Shown here: positions 26,921-34,758 of the stretch, in pieces
Layout of the letters: every line of letters begins with the position of its first letter
Position numbering within the stretch: the first letter of the stretch is position 1
Assembly (NCBI GenBank): GCA_025655575.1
Contig: JAHXIP010000016.1
Coordinates: 1-64,000, forward strand
Origin: Candidatus Thiodiazotropha sp. (ex Monitilora ramsayi)
GTDB taxonomy: Bacteria; Pseudomonadota; Gammaproteobacteria; Chromatiales; Chromatiaceae
Direction: 5' to 3'
DNA: 64,000 nucleotides
Translations under genes and position numbers: made by a program
The notes under the pieces: model-generated
What the model saw: only the letters and a program-made list of their open reading frames with translations
The model's database searches: none
Told to the model about the DNA's origin: nothing

Positions 26921-27065
26921 CTACTGGCGCAAAAGACATCCTCAGCATCTTTCAACATTCGATCTATTATGGGATAGCGTCGTCATATCAACGCTGCGTC
27001 TCCGGCCAGTTTCTGTCACACTCTACTACTGCCCACATTTTGAGATCCGACAGGAATCCGAACCC

Positions 27066-27377
27066 ATGTCCCCATCTAATTTATTTAAACCCGATCAGGC
27101 TGAAGGACAAGATGAACGGTTCGACACGTTATTAACACACAAAAATATCACCATTGAGCGCATTCTCAGCCCCCCGGAGACGGTGACGGAAGTCAATGCA
27201 CAATCCCACGATGAGTGGGTCTGTGTGTTACAAGGTAGCGCCCGGCTGGAGATGGGGGAAAGCGTTCATCAACTGCACCGCGGTGATCAGATCCTGATTC
27301 CCGCCAACACCCCACATCGTGTACTGACCACCAGCCATCGGCCCCACTGTCTATGGCTGGTGATACATATCCGATAA
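27066..27377 (+). CDS. Small cupin-domain protein inside the TRAP cluster
   Basis: The 103-residue single-domain cupin has motif 1 around AQSHDEWVCVLQGSARLEMG and motif 2 around GDQILIPANTPHRVL. Motif 1 keeps one metal-ligand His and a Glu; motif 2 keeps the His in TPHRV. It is probably cytoplasmic, since no signal peptide is visible. It sits between the genes for the periplasmic binding protein and the membrane subunits, so it may act on the imported substrate or sense it. No RmlC or other specific subfamily can be named. Confidence 0.8.
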   Translation: MSPSNLFKPDQAEGQDERFDTLLTHKNITIERILSPPETVTEVNAQSHDEWVCVLQGSARLEMGESVHQLHRGDQILIPANTPHRVLTTSHRPHCLWLVIHIR

Positions 27378-27420
27378 AGACGCTACACACCACGACAGAA
27401 AAACCTATACGCTGCTGGTT

Positions 27421-27909
27421 ATGATCGCCATCTTCGAAAAACTAAAAGGACTTAGCATACGGCTGGAAGAAGGCCTGATGGCGCTCATGCTGAGCATCAT
27501 GATTCTGCTGGCAACTGGCCAGATCCTGTTGCGCAACGTCTTTGATACCGGCCTCTTCTGGGCCGATCCCACACTGCGCCTGATGGTTCTCTGGCTTGCC
27601 CTGCTGGGTGCGATGGCAGCCACTCATGACGATCGCCACATCCGTATCGATCTCTTCTCCCGTTTTCTGAATGCCCGCGGCAAGCATATCGTTCAGAGTA
27701 TTAACGACCTGTTCAGCGCCACTGTCTGCGCTGTCATCAGTTGGCATGCCGGCCGTCTGGTCCACTTGGAATGGCAGGACGGCACGCAACTCTTCGGCAG
27801 TCTGCCTGCATGGCTGGGAGAGATCATTATCCCGATAGGTTTTGGCATTATGGCGCTACGCTTCCTTTTTAGCGTGCCCGTGCGCTTGATTAAGGGCAGC
27901 AAGCCGTGA
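27421..27909 (+). CDS. TRAP transporter small membrane subunit (DctQ)
   Basis: The 162-residue protein has four membrane helices typical of DctQ, with LRNVFDTGLFWADPTLRLMVLWLALLGAMAATHDDRHIRIDLFSRFL as the conserved centre and a C-terminal IPIGFGIMALRFL. It pairs with DctM in the inner membrane. The gene overlaps dctM as GTGA. The start ATG 27421 lies 43 bp after the cupin gene. Confidence 0.9.
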   Translation: MIAIFEKLKGLSIRLEEGLMALMLSIMILLATGQILLRNVFDTGLFWADPTLRLMVLWLALLGAMAATHDDRHIRIDLFSRFLNARGKHIVQSINDLFSATVCAVISWHAGRLVHLEWQDGTQLFGSLPAWLGEIIIPIGFGIMALRFLFSVPVRLIKGSKP

Positions 27910-29180
27910 TCATTGTTTTGGGACTGATACTGCTCGCACTCTTCGGCGCGCCCCTGTTCGCCATTATCGGTGCCAGCGCCCTTTGGGGGTTTTATCAATC
28001 CGAGATCGATCTCTCAGTGGTGGCCATCGAGTTCTTCCGCCTTGCAGAGATGCCGGTACTGCTGGCCATCCCGCTTTTTACCTTTGCCGGCTACCTGCTG
28101 AGCGAAAGCAATGCGCCTCACAGGCTGGTACGTCTCACCCAGGCACTGCTTGGCTGGTTGCCGGGTGGTCTTGCCTTTGTCGCGTTGGTCGCCTGTGCCC
28201 TCTTCACTGCATTTACCGGCGCCTCGGGCGTGACCATCGTGGCCCTCGGCGCACTGCTTTATCCGGCATTGAAGGAAGCGGGCTACCGTGACAATTTCAG
28301 CCTGGGGCTGGTGACAACCTCAGGCAGTCTCGGACTGCTCTTCGCACCGGCTTTGCCGCTGATCCTCTATGCCGTGGTTGCCCAACAACTGGGTATCGGC
28401 GGCTCCATCAGCGTGGAGGATATGTTTATCGCCGGCCTGCTGCCCGGCCTGCTGATGCTGCTGATTCTGCTGGCCTGGAGCTATTGGTCCAGCCGCCACG
28501 TGGTGCTGGCCGTCTTCTCCAAGAGTGAGGCTTGGGCTGCACTGAAAGAGGCGGCCTGGGAGATCCCCCTGCCGGTCATCGTTCTTGGTGGCGTTTACAG
28601 CGGTTATTTCGCCATCTCCGAAGCCGCGGCGGTAACCGCCTTCTACGTCCTTATCGTCGAAGTCTTTATCCATCGCGAGATCTCCCTGCGCAAACTGCCG
28701 GCAGTCATGAGAGAGGCCATGCTGTTGGTGGGCGGAATCCTCATCATCCTGGGCCTGTCACTCGCCTCCACCAACTATCTCATCGACCAGGAAGTGCCCA
28801 CAGCTCTCTTTGCCTGGCTGCACGAACGGGTCTCCGATCCGCTGACTTTTTTGATCCTGCTTAACATCTTTCTGCTTGTCCTCGGCACCATGCTCGACAT
28901 CTTCTCCGCACTGGTGCTGATGGTGCCGCTGCTGCTGCCTGTCGCTTTGCAGTACGGTATCGACCCTGTCCACCTGGGCATCATCTTCCTGGCCAACATG
29001 CAGATCGGCTACTTCACCCCGCCAGTGGGGATGAATCTGTTCATCGCCAGTTACCGTTTTGACCGGCCTGTGACCGAGATCTACCGCGCCACCCTGCCCT
29101 GGTTCCTGCTCCTTTTCGGCGCGGTGATCCTGATCACCTATTGGCCCTCGCTCTCACTAGGTCTGCTGGGACGCAATTGA
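27906..29180 (+). CDS. TRAP transporter large permease subunit (DctM)
   Basis: Start GTG 27906 overlaps the dctQ stop by 4 bp. The 424-residue, about 12-helix protein has DctM hallmarks: IEFFRLAEMPVLLAIPLFTFAGYLLS, FTGASGVTIVALGALLYPALKEAGY, TTSGSLGLLFAPALPLILYAVVA, GTMLDIFSALVLMVPLLLPVA and the conserved MQIGYFTPPVGMNLFIAS end. It carries the substrate and ion pathway of the transporter. Its last 43 bp overlap, in antisense, the 3' end of the EamA gene. Confidence 0.93.
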   Translation: MIIVLGLILLALFGAPLFAIIGASALWGFYQSEIDLSVVAIEFFRLAEMPVLLAIPLFTFAGYLLSESNAPHRLVRLTQALLGWLPGGLAFVALVACALFTAFTGASGVTIVALGALLYPALKEAGYRDNFSLGLVTTSGSLGLLFAPALPLILYAVVAQQLGIGGSISVEDMFIAGLLPGLLMLLILLAWSYWSSRHVVLAVFSKSEAWAALKEAAWEIPLPVIVLGGVYSGYFAISEAAAVTAFYVLIVEVFIHREISLRKLPAVMREAMLLVGGILIILGLSLASTNYLIDQEVPTALFAWLHERVSDPLTFLILLNIFLLVLGTMLDIFSALVLMVPLLLPVALQYGIDPVHLGIIFLANMQIGYFTPPVGMNLFIASYRFDRPVTEIYRATLPWFLLLFGAVILITYWPSLSLGLLGRN

Positions 29181-30046
29181 GGCCAGAAGCGGCTGCCCAA
29201 TTCGAACCCCACTAACCCGAGCATAATCAGCACCGTACCTAGCCAAATCTTGGCATCGATTACCTCCCCATTGAGCCATTGGCCTGCCAGCAGGGCGATC
29301 ACCGGCGTCATCAAGGTAATCAGCGCCACCCGGGTCGTCTCCACATGCCGCAACACATAGAAATAGAGGGCGAAGCCGAGGACCGATCCGATGATGCCAA
29401 GATAGAGAATCGAGCCCAGCGTTCGCGAATCAACAGCGTCAGGCCAAGACTGTCCCTGTAAAAACCAGCTCAGCAGAAACAGCGGCACGGCCACGATCAG
29501 TCCGCCGGCGGTCACGGTCAATCCATGCAGCTTGGCATCGAAACGCTTGACCCAGACAGCACTGGCCGAATGGCAGAAGACAGAAACGAGCATGCCGGCC
29601 AGCCCTAAGACTGCCTGTCGCCCCGTCTCCAGACCCACGCCAAATATCACCCCAAGTCCCATCAGGGCAACCAGCAGTGCCAATACACGTGGCGTCGTCA
29701 GCCCCTGCTCTTTCAACCAGAGCCTTGCCATCAACCCGGTCACAATGGGAGAGAGTCCGAACACCACTGAAATCCAGCCAGAGGGAATATACTGCGCCGA
29801 CCAATAGGCCGCCGTCATCGCCACATAGATACCCAGACCAGCCGCCAGGTAGGTCTTTCGTGCCTGTCTGTTCCAGCGCAGACGCTGGCCCACCAGCTGC
29901 AATACCAGCAGAGCCAGCACCACACCGATCACCATTCGCCCGGTAACGCCGAACAGAAAACCCACACCTTCACCACTCCACTTAATGGCGAGAGGCGTGG
30001 TACTCCAGATCAGCACAACCCCAATATAGGCGGCTGGAACGGACAT
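29138..30046 (-). CDS. EamA/DMT-family permease
   Basis: From ATG 30046 (GGAG with a 7-base spacer on the minus strand) the protein has 302 residues and ten predicted helices with the two EamA repeats: LIWSTTPLAIKWSGEGVGFLFGVTGRM in the first, and SVFCHSASAVWVKRFDA with YFYVLRHVETTRVALITLMTPVIALLAGQWLNGE in the second. The drug/metabolite transporter superfamily mostly exports amino acids and metabolites; the substrate is unknown. The 3' end overlaps that of dctM on the opposite strand by 43 bp. Confidence 0.9.
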   Translation of the reverse strand: MSVPAAYIGVVLIWSTTPLAIKWSGEGVGFLFGVTGRMVIGVVLALLVLQLVGQRLRWNRQARKTYLAAGLGIYVAMTAAYWSAQYIPSGWISVVFGLSPIVTGLMARLWLKEQGLTTPRVLALLVALMGLGVIFGVGLETGRQAVLGLAGMLVSVFCHSASAVWVKRFDAKLHGLTVTAGGLIVAVPLFLLSWFLQGQSWPDAVDSRTLGSILYLGIIGSVLGFALYFYVLRHVETTRVALITLMTPVIALLAGQWLNGEVIDAKIWLGTVLIMLGLVGFELGSRFWPQLRPSRPSESEGQ

Positions 30047-30070
30047 GACTTTTCTCCTTTTTTTCAGTGC

Positions 30071-30108
30071 CAAATAAAAAGGCCGCAGATGTTGCCATCT
30101 GCGGCCTT
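30071..30108 (-). terminator. Strong rho-independent terminator for a leftward transcript
   Basis: AAGGCCGCAGAT (30079-30090) is perfectly complementary to ATCTGCGGCCTT (30097-30108), a 12-bp stem with a 6-base loop. Only on the minus strand is it followed by a U-run (TTTTTATTT at 30080-30072 leftwards). It therefore ends a transcript that comes from the right, where no recognised gene exists. Confidence 0.8.
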
Positions 30109-30132
30109 ATGGAAATCTAATTCAGTGAATGA

Positions 30133-30234
30133 TCAGCTGAGAGTCGACCCTCCGGACGCAGACAGATGCATGCGCTTCCACACCGGTACTCGGCGGCGCA
30201 TCGCGAGGGTAATGGTCTTGCAGATCGAATTCAT
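30133..30234 (-). CDS. Candidate 33-residue small protein (or part of a small RNA)
   Basis: The minus strand carries ATG at 30234 and TGA at 30133, reading MNSICKTITLAMRRRVPVWK and ending RMHLSASGGSTLS. It is very basic, with one Cys and one Trp, and no family is known to me. Its stop codon lies 25 bases before the stem of the 12-bp-stem terminator facing the same way, so the region is likely transcribed. Coding status is uncertain: there is no convincing Shine-Dalgarno sequence, and the transcript could act as an sRNA. The opposite strand is upstream of the phosphopantetheinyl transferase gene. Confidence 0.4.
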   Translation of the reverse strand: MNSICKTITLAMRRRVPVWKRMHLSASGGSTLS

Positions 30235-30349
30235 GGCTACAGCATGCCTTTCGATAATTCACAGGTCAACCGATTTGTTCTCTGCATCATCCACCATCAT
30301 CATTCGCTCTGCTGTTAGAATGGCGGCGACTCAACAAGTAAGCATCACC

Positions 30350-30994
30350 ATGGACCTCTCCTCCCTTTTTCCTTCTGGCGTTTCCCTCGTCCTGGCCGAT
30401 GACAAGATGTGGCATAGGCCCCTAAGGGATGAGGAGGAGACCTTGATCACCGGGTCTGTTGAAAAACGGCAGCGGGAGTTCAGGGCAGGCAGACATGCGG
30501 CCCATACCGCGCTTGCAAAGCTACAGGCACCAGATATACCGATTCTTCGTGGGGAGAGAAGGGAGCCTGTCTGGCCAGACGGCTATATCGGCAGTATCGC
30601 CCACTGCCGGGATCTCTGTCTCGCTGCGTGCGCCATCGATGGAGAGATTGCCGGGTTGGGTATCGACGTGGAGCCCCTGACTTCTCTGCCGAAAGGTGTT
30701 GACCGCTATATCCATACCGAGGCAGACGCCAAGATCATGCAAGGAGGTCAAGACCCCTACCCTGAACGGCTGGTTTTCAGCGCCAAAGAGAGCCTATACA
30801 AATGCTACTACCCACTGATAGGGCGTTATTTTGGCTTTCAATCAGTAAGTCTTGTTGATATTGATAACGGAGGCTTTGATTTCGAACCAACAGAGAAATG
30901 CGAGATCGCATTTCCTACGCAGATGACATTTCACGGCCGCTATCTGTTCGATGCAACCCATCTCTACACTGCCTGTTATCTGATTAGGAATTGA
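30350..30994 (+). CDS. 4'-phosphopantetheinyl transferase (Sfp/EntD superfamily)
   Basis: From ATG 30350 the product is 214 residues; the open frame extends much further upstream but that part is not protein-like. Family motifs are GSIAHCRDLCLAACA (P-loop-like SxxH), GLGIDVEP (Mg-binding Asp/Glu) and FSAKESLYKCYYP (W/F-S-x-K-E-S). The enzyme moves the phosphopantetheine arm from CoA to a Ser of carrier proteins of polyketide, peptide or fatty-acid synthases. No carrier protein or NRPS/PKS gene is nearby. A -10-like TAGAAT lies at 30316-30321. The stop codon abuts the stop of the convergent next gene. Confidence 0.88.
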   Translation: MDLSSLFPSGVSLVLADDKMWHRPLRDEEETLITGSVEKRQREFRAGRHAAHTALAKLQAPDIPILRGERREPVWPDGYIGSIAHCRDLCLAACAIDGEIAGLGIDVEPLTSLPKGVDRYIHTEADAKIMQGGQDPYPERLVFSAKESLYKCYYPLIGRYFGFQSVSLVDIDNGGFDFEPTEKCEIAFPTQMTFHGRYLFDATHLYTACYLIRN

Positions 30995-31462
30995 TCAACG
31001 CATCAGCACGGAGACTGCTGTGGCGTTCCAGCGCCCACCCCCAACAGGAGGCCTGCCACTGCCATTCCATAGATCTGCGGTTTGCTCCGGCGAAATGGAA
31101 TTCATTTTCAACTCAATCGCTTCACGTCTGAGGGCAGCAATATATTTGTCTCTGCCTGCCAGGTCGATTAATGCATGGTAGTCCATCTCCCTGGAAAACT
31201 CGTCGTTCAACATATCGAGGGCATCATCAACGAGATGCGCTTCAATGAGTTCTTCGGCCCGACTCTCCATGGCTCTTCTTTCCAGGCGTTTTTTCTCCTT
31301 TTCGAGCCAGATAAGCTCACCTTTGCGGAACATTTCCTCATTCCAGGTCTCTACTGCCACCTTCACATGGCTGGATGTAAGCTGGGGAAAGTCTTTGGAT
31401 AGGCGTTTAAGTTGTGTTACCGCTTCTCGTGCGACTTCAATAAACTGATTCTGTTCATCCAT
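30995..31462 (-). CDS. Conserved-looking hypothetical protein, charged and helical
   Basis: The 155-residue cytoplasmic protein has a long charged helix (LEKEKKRLERRAMESRAEELIEAHLVDD) followed by MLNDEFSREMDYHALIDLAGRDKYIAALRRE and a Gly/Pro-rich, probably disordered C-terminus. I recognise no family or catalytic motif. Its TGA abuts exactly the TGA of the convergent phosphopantetheinyl transferase gene (the sequence TGATCA at 30992-30997 serves both). ATG 31462 is the natural start. Confidence 0.6.
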   Translation of the reverse strand: MDEQNQFIEVAREAVTQLKRLSKDFPQLTSSHVKVAVETWNEEMFRKGELIWLEKEKKRLERRAMESRAEELIEAHLVDDALDMLNDEFSREMDYHALIDLAGRDKYIAALRREAIELKMNSISPEQTADLWNGSGRPPVGGGRWNATAVSVLMR

Positions 31463-31602
31463 AGAGGTAATCCGGCAAAGACTCTACCACTCTATGTCGT
31501 CTGGGCACTCAAATCCTTTACTTTTATTTGAAGGCGGCATGGCAGGAACTAGCGGCAGGCCGTATACTCTGCACCTCTAAAAAAGCGACTCTCTCCTTCA
31601 CC

Positions 31603-32007
31603 ATGTACAGCGTCACCAAAGAAGTCCATTTCTGCTATGGACACAGACTTCTCAACCATCAGGGAAAATGCCGTCATCTACACGGGCATAATGCCACGGC
31701 TGTGATTCGCCTCGAATCAGACGAACTCAACGAACTGGGCATGGTGTGTGACTTCAGCGATATCGGGGATTACGTCAAGGTTTGGATCGGTAAAACCATT
31801 GACCACAATATGTTGTTGCATGAAGCCGATCCGGTATTGCCGGGTCTGCAGGCCGCAGGAGAACGCGTCTATGTGATGCAGGCCAATCCGACGGCTGAGA
31901 ATATTGCTAAGCTCATATTCGACCATGTCTCTGCCGGCGGATTTCCCGTTGTTGAGGTCTCCATCTACGAAACTGACAGTGCGCTGGCCAGCTACCGGCG
32001 CGGTTGA
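31603..32007 (+). CDS. queD: 6-carboxytetrahydropterin synthase / PTPS-family protein (QueD-like)
   Basis: ATG 31603 gives 134 residues starting MYSVTKEVHFCYGHRLL. Zinc histidines are in YGHRLL and RHLHGHN, and the catalytic Cys is in GKCRHLHGH. Further markers are MVCDFSDIGDYVK, TIDHNMLL, PTAENIAKLI and YETDSALASY (Glu contacting pterin). QueD converts dihydroneopterin triphosphate to 6-carboxytetrahydropterin on the queuosine pathway. The usual FxAAH is FCYGH here, marking a divergent branch of the family, so a pterin role other than queuosine is possible. The gene stands alone; queC and queE are not nearby. Confidence 0.8.
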   Translation: MYSVTKEVHFCYGHRLLNHQGKCRHLHGHNATAVIRLESDELNELGMVCDFSDIGDYVKVWIGKTIDHNMLLHEADPVLPGLQAAGERVYVMQANPTAENIAKLIFDHVSAGGFPVVEVSIYETDSALASYRRG

Positions 32008-32058
32008 CCAGAAAGCGTGCTGATTCGGAAAGGAGGCGGCTGATACCGCCCCATTCAA

Positions 32059-33372
32059 CTAACCAAGCTCGTTATAGCCCCGCTCTTCATGCAGCACGAT
32101 ATCGAGACCCTCGATCTCCTGCTCCCGGTCAACCCGCAGACCGACCAAGCTATCCACCAGCTTAAGAATGGCGAAGCTGGCAACCGCAGTAAAAACCATG
32201 GTAACGATGATACCGATGGTTTGAACCGTTAGCTGGCCACCCATGGTGGTGATCCCGTCAGCGAAACCGTAGCCGGAGAAGACACCTAGCGAGGTGGATG
32301 AGAAGATACCCGCCAGGAATGTCCCCAAAATGCCACCGACGCCATGTACGGGAAAGACATCCAACGAGTCATCGATTTTCAAGACCTGCTTCAGATAGTT
32401 AGTGGCTGAAAAGCAGATAATGCCAGCCAGCAGCCCGATCACAAGAGCACCAGCAGGCCCGACAAAGCCGGAAGCCGGGGTAATGGTACCCAAACCGGCC
32501 ACCATGCCGGTCACTGCACCCAGGGCACTGGGCTTGCCGAATTTGATCCATTCACGCACCAACCAGGTCATGGCGCCGGTGGCGGCTGAGATATGAGTCA
32601 CCAACATAGCCATGGATGCACTGCCATCTGCGGCAAGCGCACTACCGCCATTGAATCCGAACCACCCGACCCACAGCATGCCGGCACCGGTAATGGTCAT
32701 GGTCATGTTGTGGGGCATCATGGAAGACGTGCCGAAGCCGTGACGGGGTCCCATCACCATGGCTGCCACCAATGCCGCCACACCGGCAGTGATATGCACC
32801 ACAGTGCCGCCGGCAAAGTCATAGAGCCCCATTTCACCCAGCCAACCACCGCCCCAGACCCAATGCGTGACGGGCACATAGACGACGAACAACCAGATCG
32901 CACTGAAAAGCAACATCGCGGAGAAGCGCATGCGTTCAGCGAAACCACCCACGATCAAGGCTGGCGTGATGATCGCGAATGTCATCTGAAACAGCATGAA
33001 AAGCGATTCCGGGATATCACCAGAAAGCGTTTCTTTCCCGATACCCGCCATCAATACCTTACTGAAATCTCCAATCCACGCATTACCCTCGCCGAAAGCC
33101 AGACTGTAACCGGCCACCAGCCAGAGAATCGACACCAGTCCGGCAATGGCAAAACACTGCATGAGGACAGACAACACGTTCTTGGTCCGCACCAGGCCAC
33201 CGTAAAACATTGCCAGACCAGGCAAGGTCATGAACAGCACCAGGGCGGTCGATGTCATGATCCATCCCGTATTGGCAGCATTTATGGCTGATTCAGCAGC
33301 CATACCCAGGCCTGGAAAGAGCAAGGCTGCAGCTACCAGCATCATTGATGGTCTTGCAAGTTGAAAACGCAT
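32059..33372 (-). CDS. amtB: Ammonium transporter (Amt/MEP family)
   Basis: From ATG 33372 (GAGGGG about 10 bases upstream) the protein has 437 residues including a signal peptide (MRFQLARPSMMLVAAALLFPGLGMA), as in many proteobacterial Amt proteins. Eleven helices follow. Motifs are MTLPGLAMFYGGLVRTKNVLSVLMQ, FDFAGGTVVHITAG (first pore His) and FPVHGVGGILGTFLAG (second pore His). Amt conducts ammonium across the inner membrane. The partner PII gene glnK, normally adjacent, is not present here. A terminator-like hairpin lies 125 bp upstream on the same strand. Confidence 0.94.
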   Translation of the reverse strand: MRFQLARPSMMLVAAALLFPGLGMAAESAINAANTGWIMTSTALVLFMTLPGLAMFYGGLVRTKNVLSVLMQCFAIAGLVSILWLVAGYSLAFGEGNAWIGDFSKVLMAGIGKETLSGDIPESLFMLFQMTFAIITPALIVGGFAERMRFSAMLLFSAIWLFVVYVPVTHWVWGGGWLGEMGLYDFAGGTVVHITAGVAALVAAMVMGPRHGFGTSSMMPHNMTMTITGAGMLWVGWFGFNGGSALAADGSASMAMLVTHISAATGAMTWLVREWIKFGKPSALGAVTGMVAGLGTITPASGFVGPAGALVIGLLAGIICFSATNYLKQVLKIDDSLDVFPVHGVGGILGTFLAGIFSSTSLGVFSGYGFADGITTMGGQLTVQTIGIIVTMVFTAVASFAILKLVDSLVGLRVDREQEIEGLDIVLHEERGYNELG

Positions 33373-33496
33373 TGTGATGAACCCCTCATATTTCGTATCT
33401 TTCTTTTCGGGCTCAGTCTTTAACCCGCCGTGCACGTGGCTATTGTAATGAAAAAGAAGAAAAATACTGACTTTTATACCCATGGGTTAAGCGCCG

Positions 33497-33546
33497 AAAA
33501 AAGCCCCCTTTCCTCAAGGCGGGAGATTGTCAGCCGCTAAGGGGGC
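33497..33546 (-). terminator. Terminator-like hairpin upstream of amt (attenuator or sRNA 3' end)
   Basis: On the minus strand GCCCCCTT (33546-33539) pairs with AAGGGGGC (33510-33503) and runs straight into six U (33502-33497). Inside, GCGG and CCGC can form a second stem. It lies between amt and the divergent gene at 33663, so it ends a leftward transcript beginning around 33560-33660. If that transcript is the amt leader this is an attenuator; otherwise it is the 3' end of a small RNA. Confidence 0.55.
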
Positions 33547-33662
33547 AAGAGACCATCTTAATTACCCAGGAATTTGATAGATTTCTCTTTAAAGTATTAG
33601 TAAACGGTAATATAATGTAGCTAATGACATGTACTCACTAACCTGGACATACGTCTAGAATC

Positions 33663-34589
33663 ATGACTCGCTCAACCATAGAAAACTTTTCAATGGCAAA
33701 CCAAGCTAAGGGACATGTTGCCTTCAGGCTGCAAGGTGTCGATCACCTTCCCGTCATGGCCCAGGAAGAGAGTTGTCATATCCTCAAGCAGTATTTCGAC
33801 TTCCTCGACTCCTCACTCTCCAGTCAGGGGGAGAGCGTGGATATTGGCCTGCTGCAGGAGATGCTGCTGGAGATCTCACTGCTCCTGCGTTCAGGAAAGA
33901 GCCCGCTTCGCGATGATGCCTATCTGCGACTGCTCAACCGCCTCACAACGATCTATGCCAAAGGCCTGAAAGTCGAAAATGACTGGGCCTTTGCCAGCAC
34001 TGCTGCCAACTTTGCCGATATTCTGGAATCCATCAGCCAGCGCTATCAGGATTACGACTACAGCCATTCAGTCGGCCTGCTGTTGCACTATATGGACAAG
34101 CTTTTCAACTACCAGGAAGAGAGCTGGATCGATGTCTTCGAGCACCTCCTCTCCATGCCGGATTCCATCAGGATCATGCAGCAGCTGAAAAACCAGCACC
34201 TGCAGGAGATTCAGAATTGGGTTGAAGAAGGGGTCGATAACCTGTTCACCATCCGGGATGAGCAGTTCGAGTTGATCGCCAACCTGGACAAACGCACGGA
34301 AGACCTCGGCAAAGAGATCGTCAAACGTGAGCAGGCGCTTCTAGACGTCAAACAAGCCGCTGATCGTGAGGGTATTGCTGAACTTATCCACCAGCAGGAG
34401 AGACGAGAAATCGAATCCCTCAATGAAAAACAACTCGCCCACCACGCTGAGCGGAAAGCAAAACTGGAAATCATCAAGCTTTTGGATGACAACATACAGG
34501 AATTTGCAGACCGGCTGACTGAGATACGCCGCAGCACCCTCATCAGATTGGTGTGGAGTAATCCCGACACACCGAAATATACCGGCTGA
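33663..34589 (+). CDS. Hypothetical protein, helical with C-terminal coiled coil
   Basis: The 308-residue protein has no signal peptide or membrane helix. The N-terminal 190 residues are helical (LKQYFDFLDSSLSS, LLQEMLLEISLLLRSGKSPL, LLLHYMDKLFNYQEESWIDVFEHLLS). Residues about 205-290 are strongly charged with heptad-like periodicity, predicting a coiled coil. I recognise no family. It is divergent from amt and ends at a terminator shared with tRNA-Met. The ATG at 33663 is the first in frame; a second Met at residue 11 is an alternative. Confidence 0.65.
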   Translation: MTRSTIENFSMANQAKGHVAFRLQGVDHLPVMAQEESCHILKQYFDFLDSSLSSQGESVDIGLLQEMLLEISLLLRSGKSPLRDDAYLRLLNRLTTIYAKGLKVENDWAFASTAANFADILESISQRYQDYDYSHSVGLLLHYMDKLFNYQEESWIDVFEHLLSMPDSIRIMQQLKNQHLQEIQNWVEEGVDNLFTIRDEQFELIANLDKRTEDLGKEIVKREQALLDVKQAADREGIAELIHQQERREIESLNEKQLAHHAERKAKLEIIKLLDDNIQEFADRLTEIRRSTLIRLVWSNPDTPKYTG

Positions 34590-34591
34590 AA

Positions 34592-34624
34592 TAAAAAAGG
34601 CCTGACAATCGTCAGGCCTTTTTC
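34592..34624. terminator. Bidirectional rho-independent terminator
   Basis: GGCCTGAC and GTCAGGCC form the core of the hairpin around an AATC loop. A-run and T-run on either side make it work for the gene at 33663 (rightwards) and for tRNA-Met (leftwards). Confidence 0.88.
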
Positions 34625-34627
34625 GTT

Positions 34628-34704
34628 TGGTAGCAAGGGGCAGATTCGAACTGCCGACCCCAGCATTATGAGTGCTGTGCTCTAACCAACTGAGCTACCT
34701 TGCC
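34628..34704 (-). tRNA. tRNA-Met (elongator), anticodon CAT
   Basis: The minus strand gives a full cloverleaf of 77 nt with an encoded CCA end. The acceptor GGCAAGG pairs with CCTTGCT, the D-arm region is GCTCAGTTGGTTAGAGC, the anticodon stem is CAGCA/TGCTG around loop CTCATAA (anticodon at 34668-34670), and the T-loop is TTCGAAT. The body closely matches E. coli elongator tRNA-Met rather than initiator tRNA, which lacks a 1-72 pair. A tRNA-Ile2 (lysidine-modified CAT) is less likely given this similarity. Confidence 0.95.
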
Positions 34705-34758
34705 AAAAGCTGTTGTGAAGGGCGGGCAATATACTGTCGCCATTCGACAGTGTCAATA

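Noticed and set aside
31560..31602. Possible preQ1 riboswitch upstream of queD (CACCTCTAAAAAAG)
   Set aside because: The A-rich tail is suggestive but the 5' stem and conserved loop of preQ1-I do not fit.
32593..33291. 232-codon plus-strand open frame opposite amt
   Set aside because: His- and Arg-rich composition without a fold, fully antisense to the ammonium transporter.
33373..33480. Sigma-54 promoter for amt
   Set aside because: I found no TGGCAC-N5-TTGC-like pair in the minus-strand leader.
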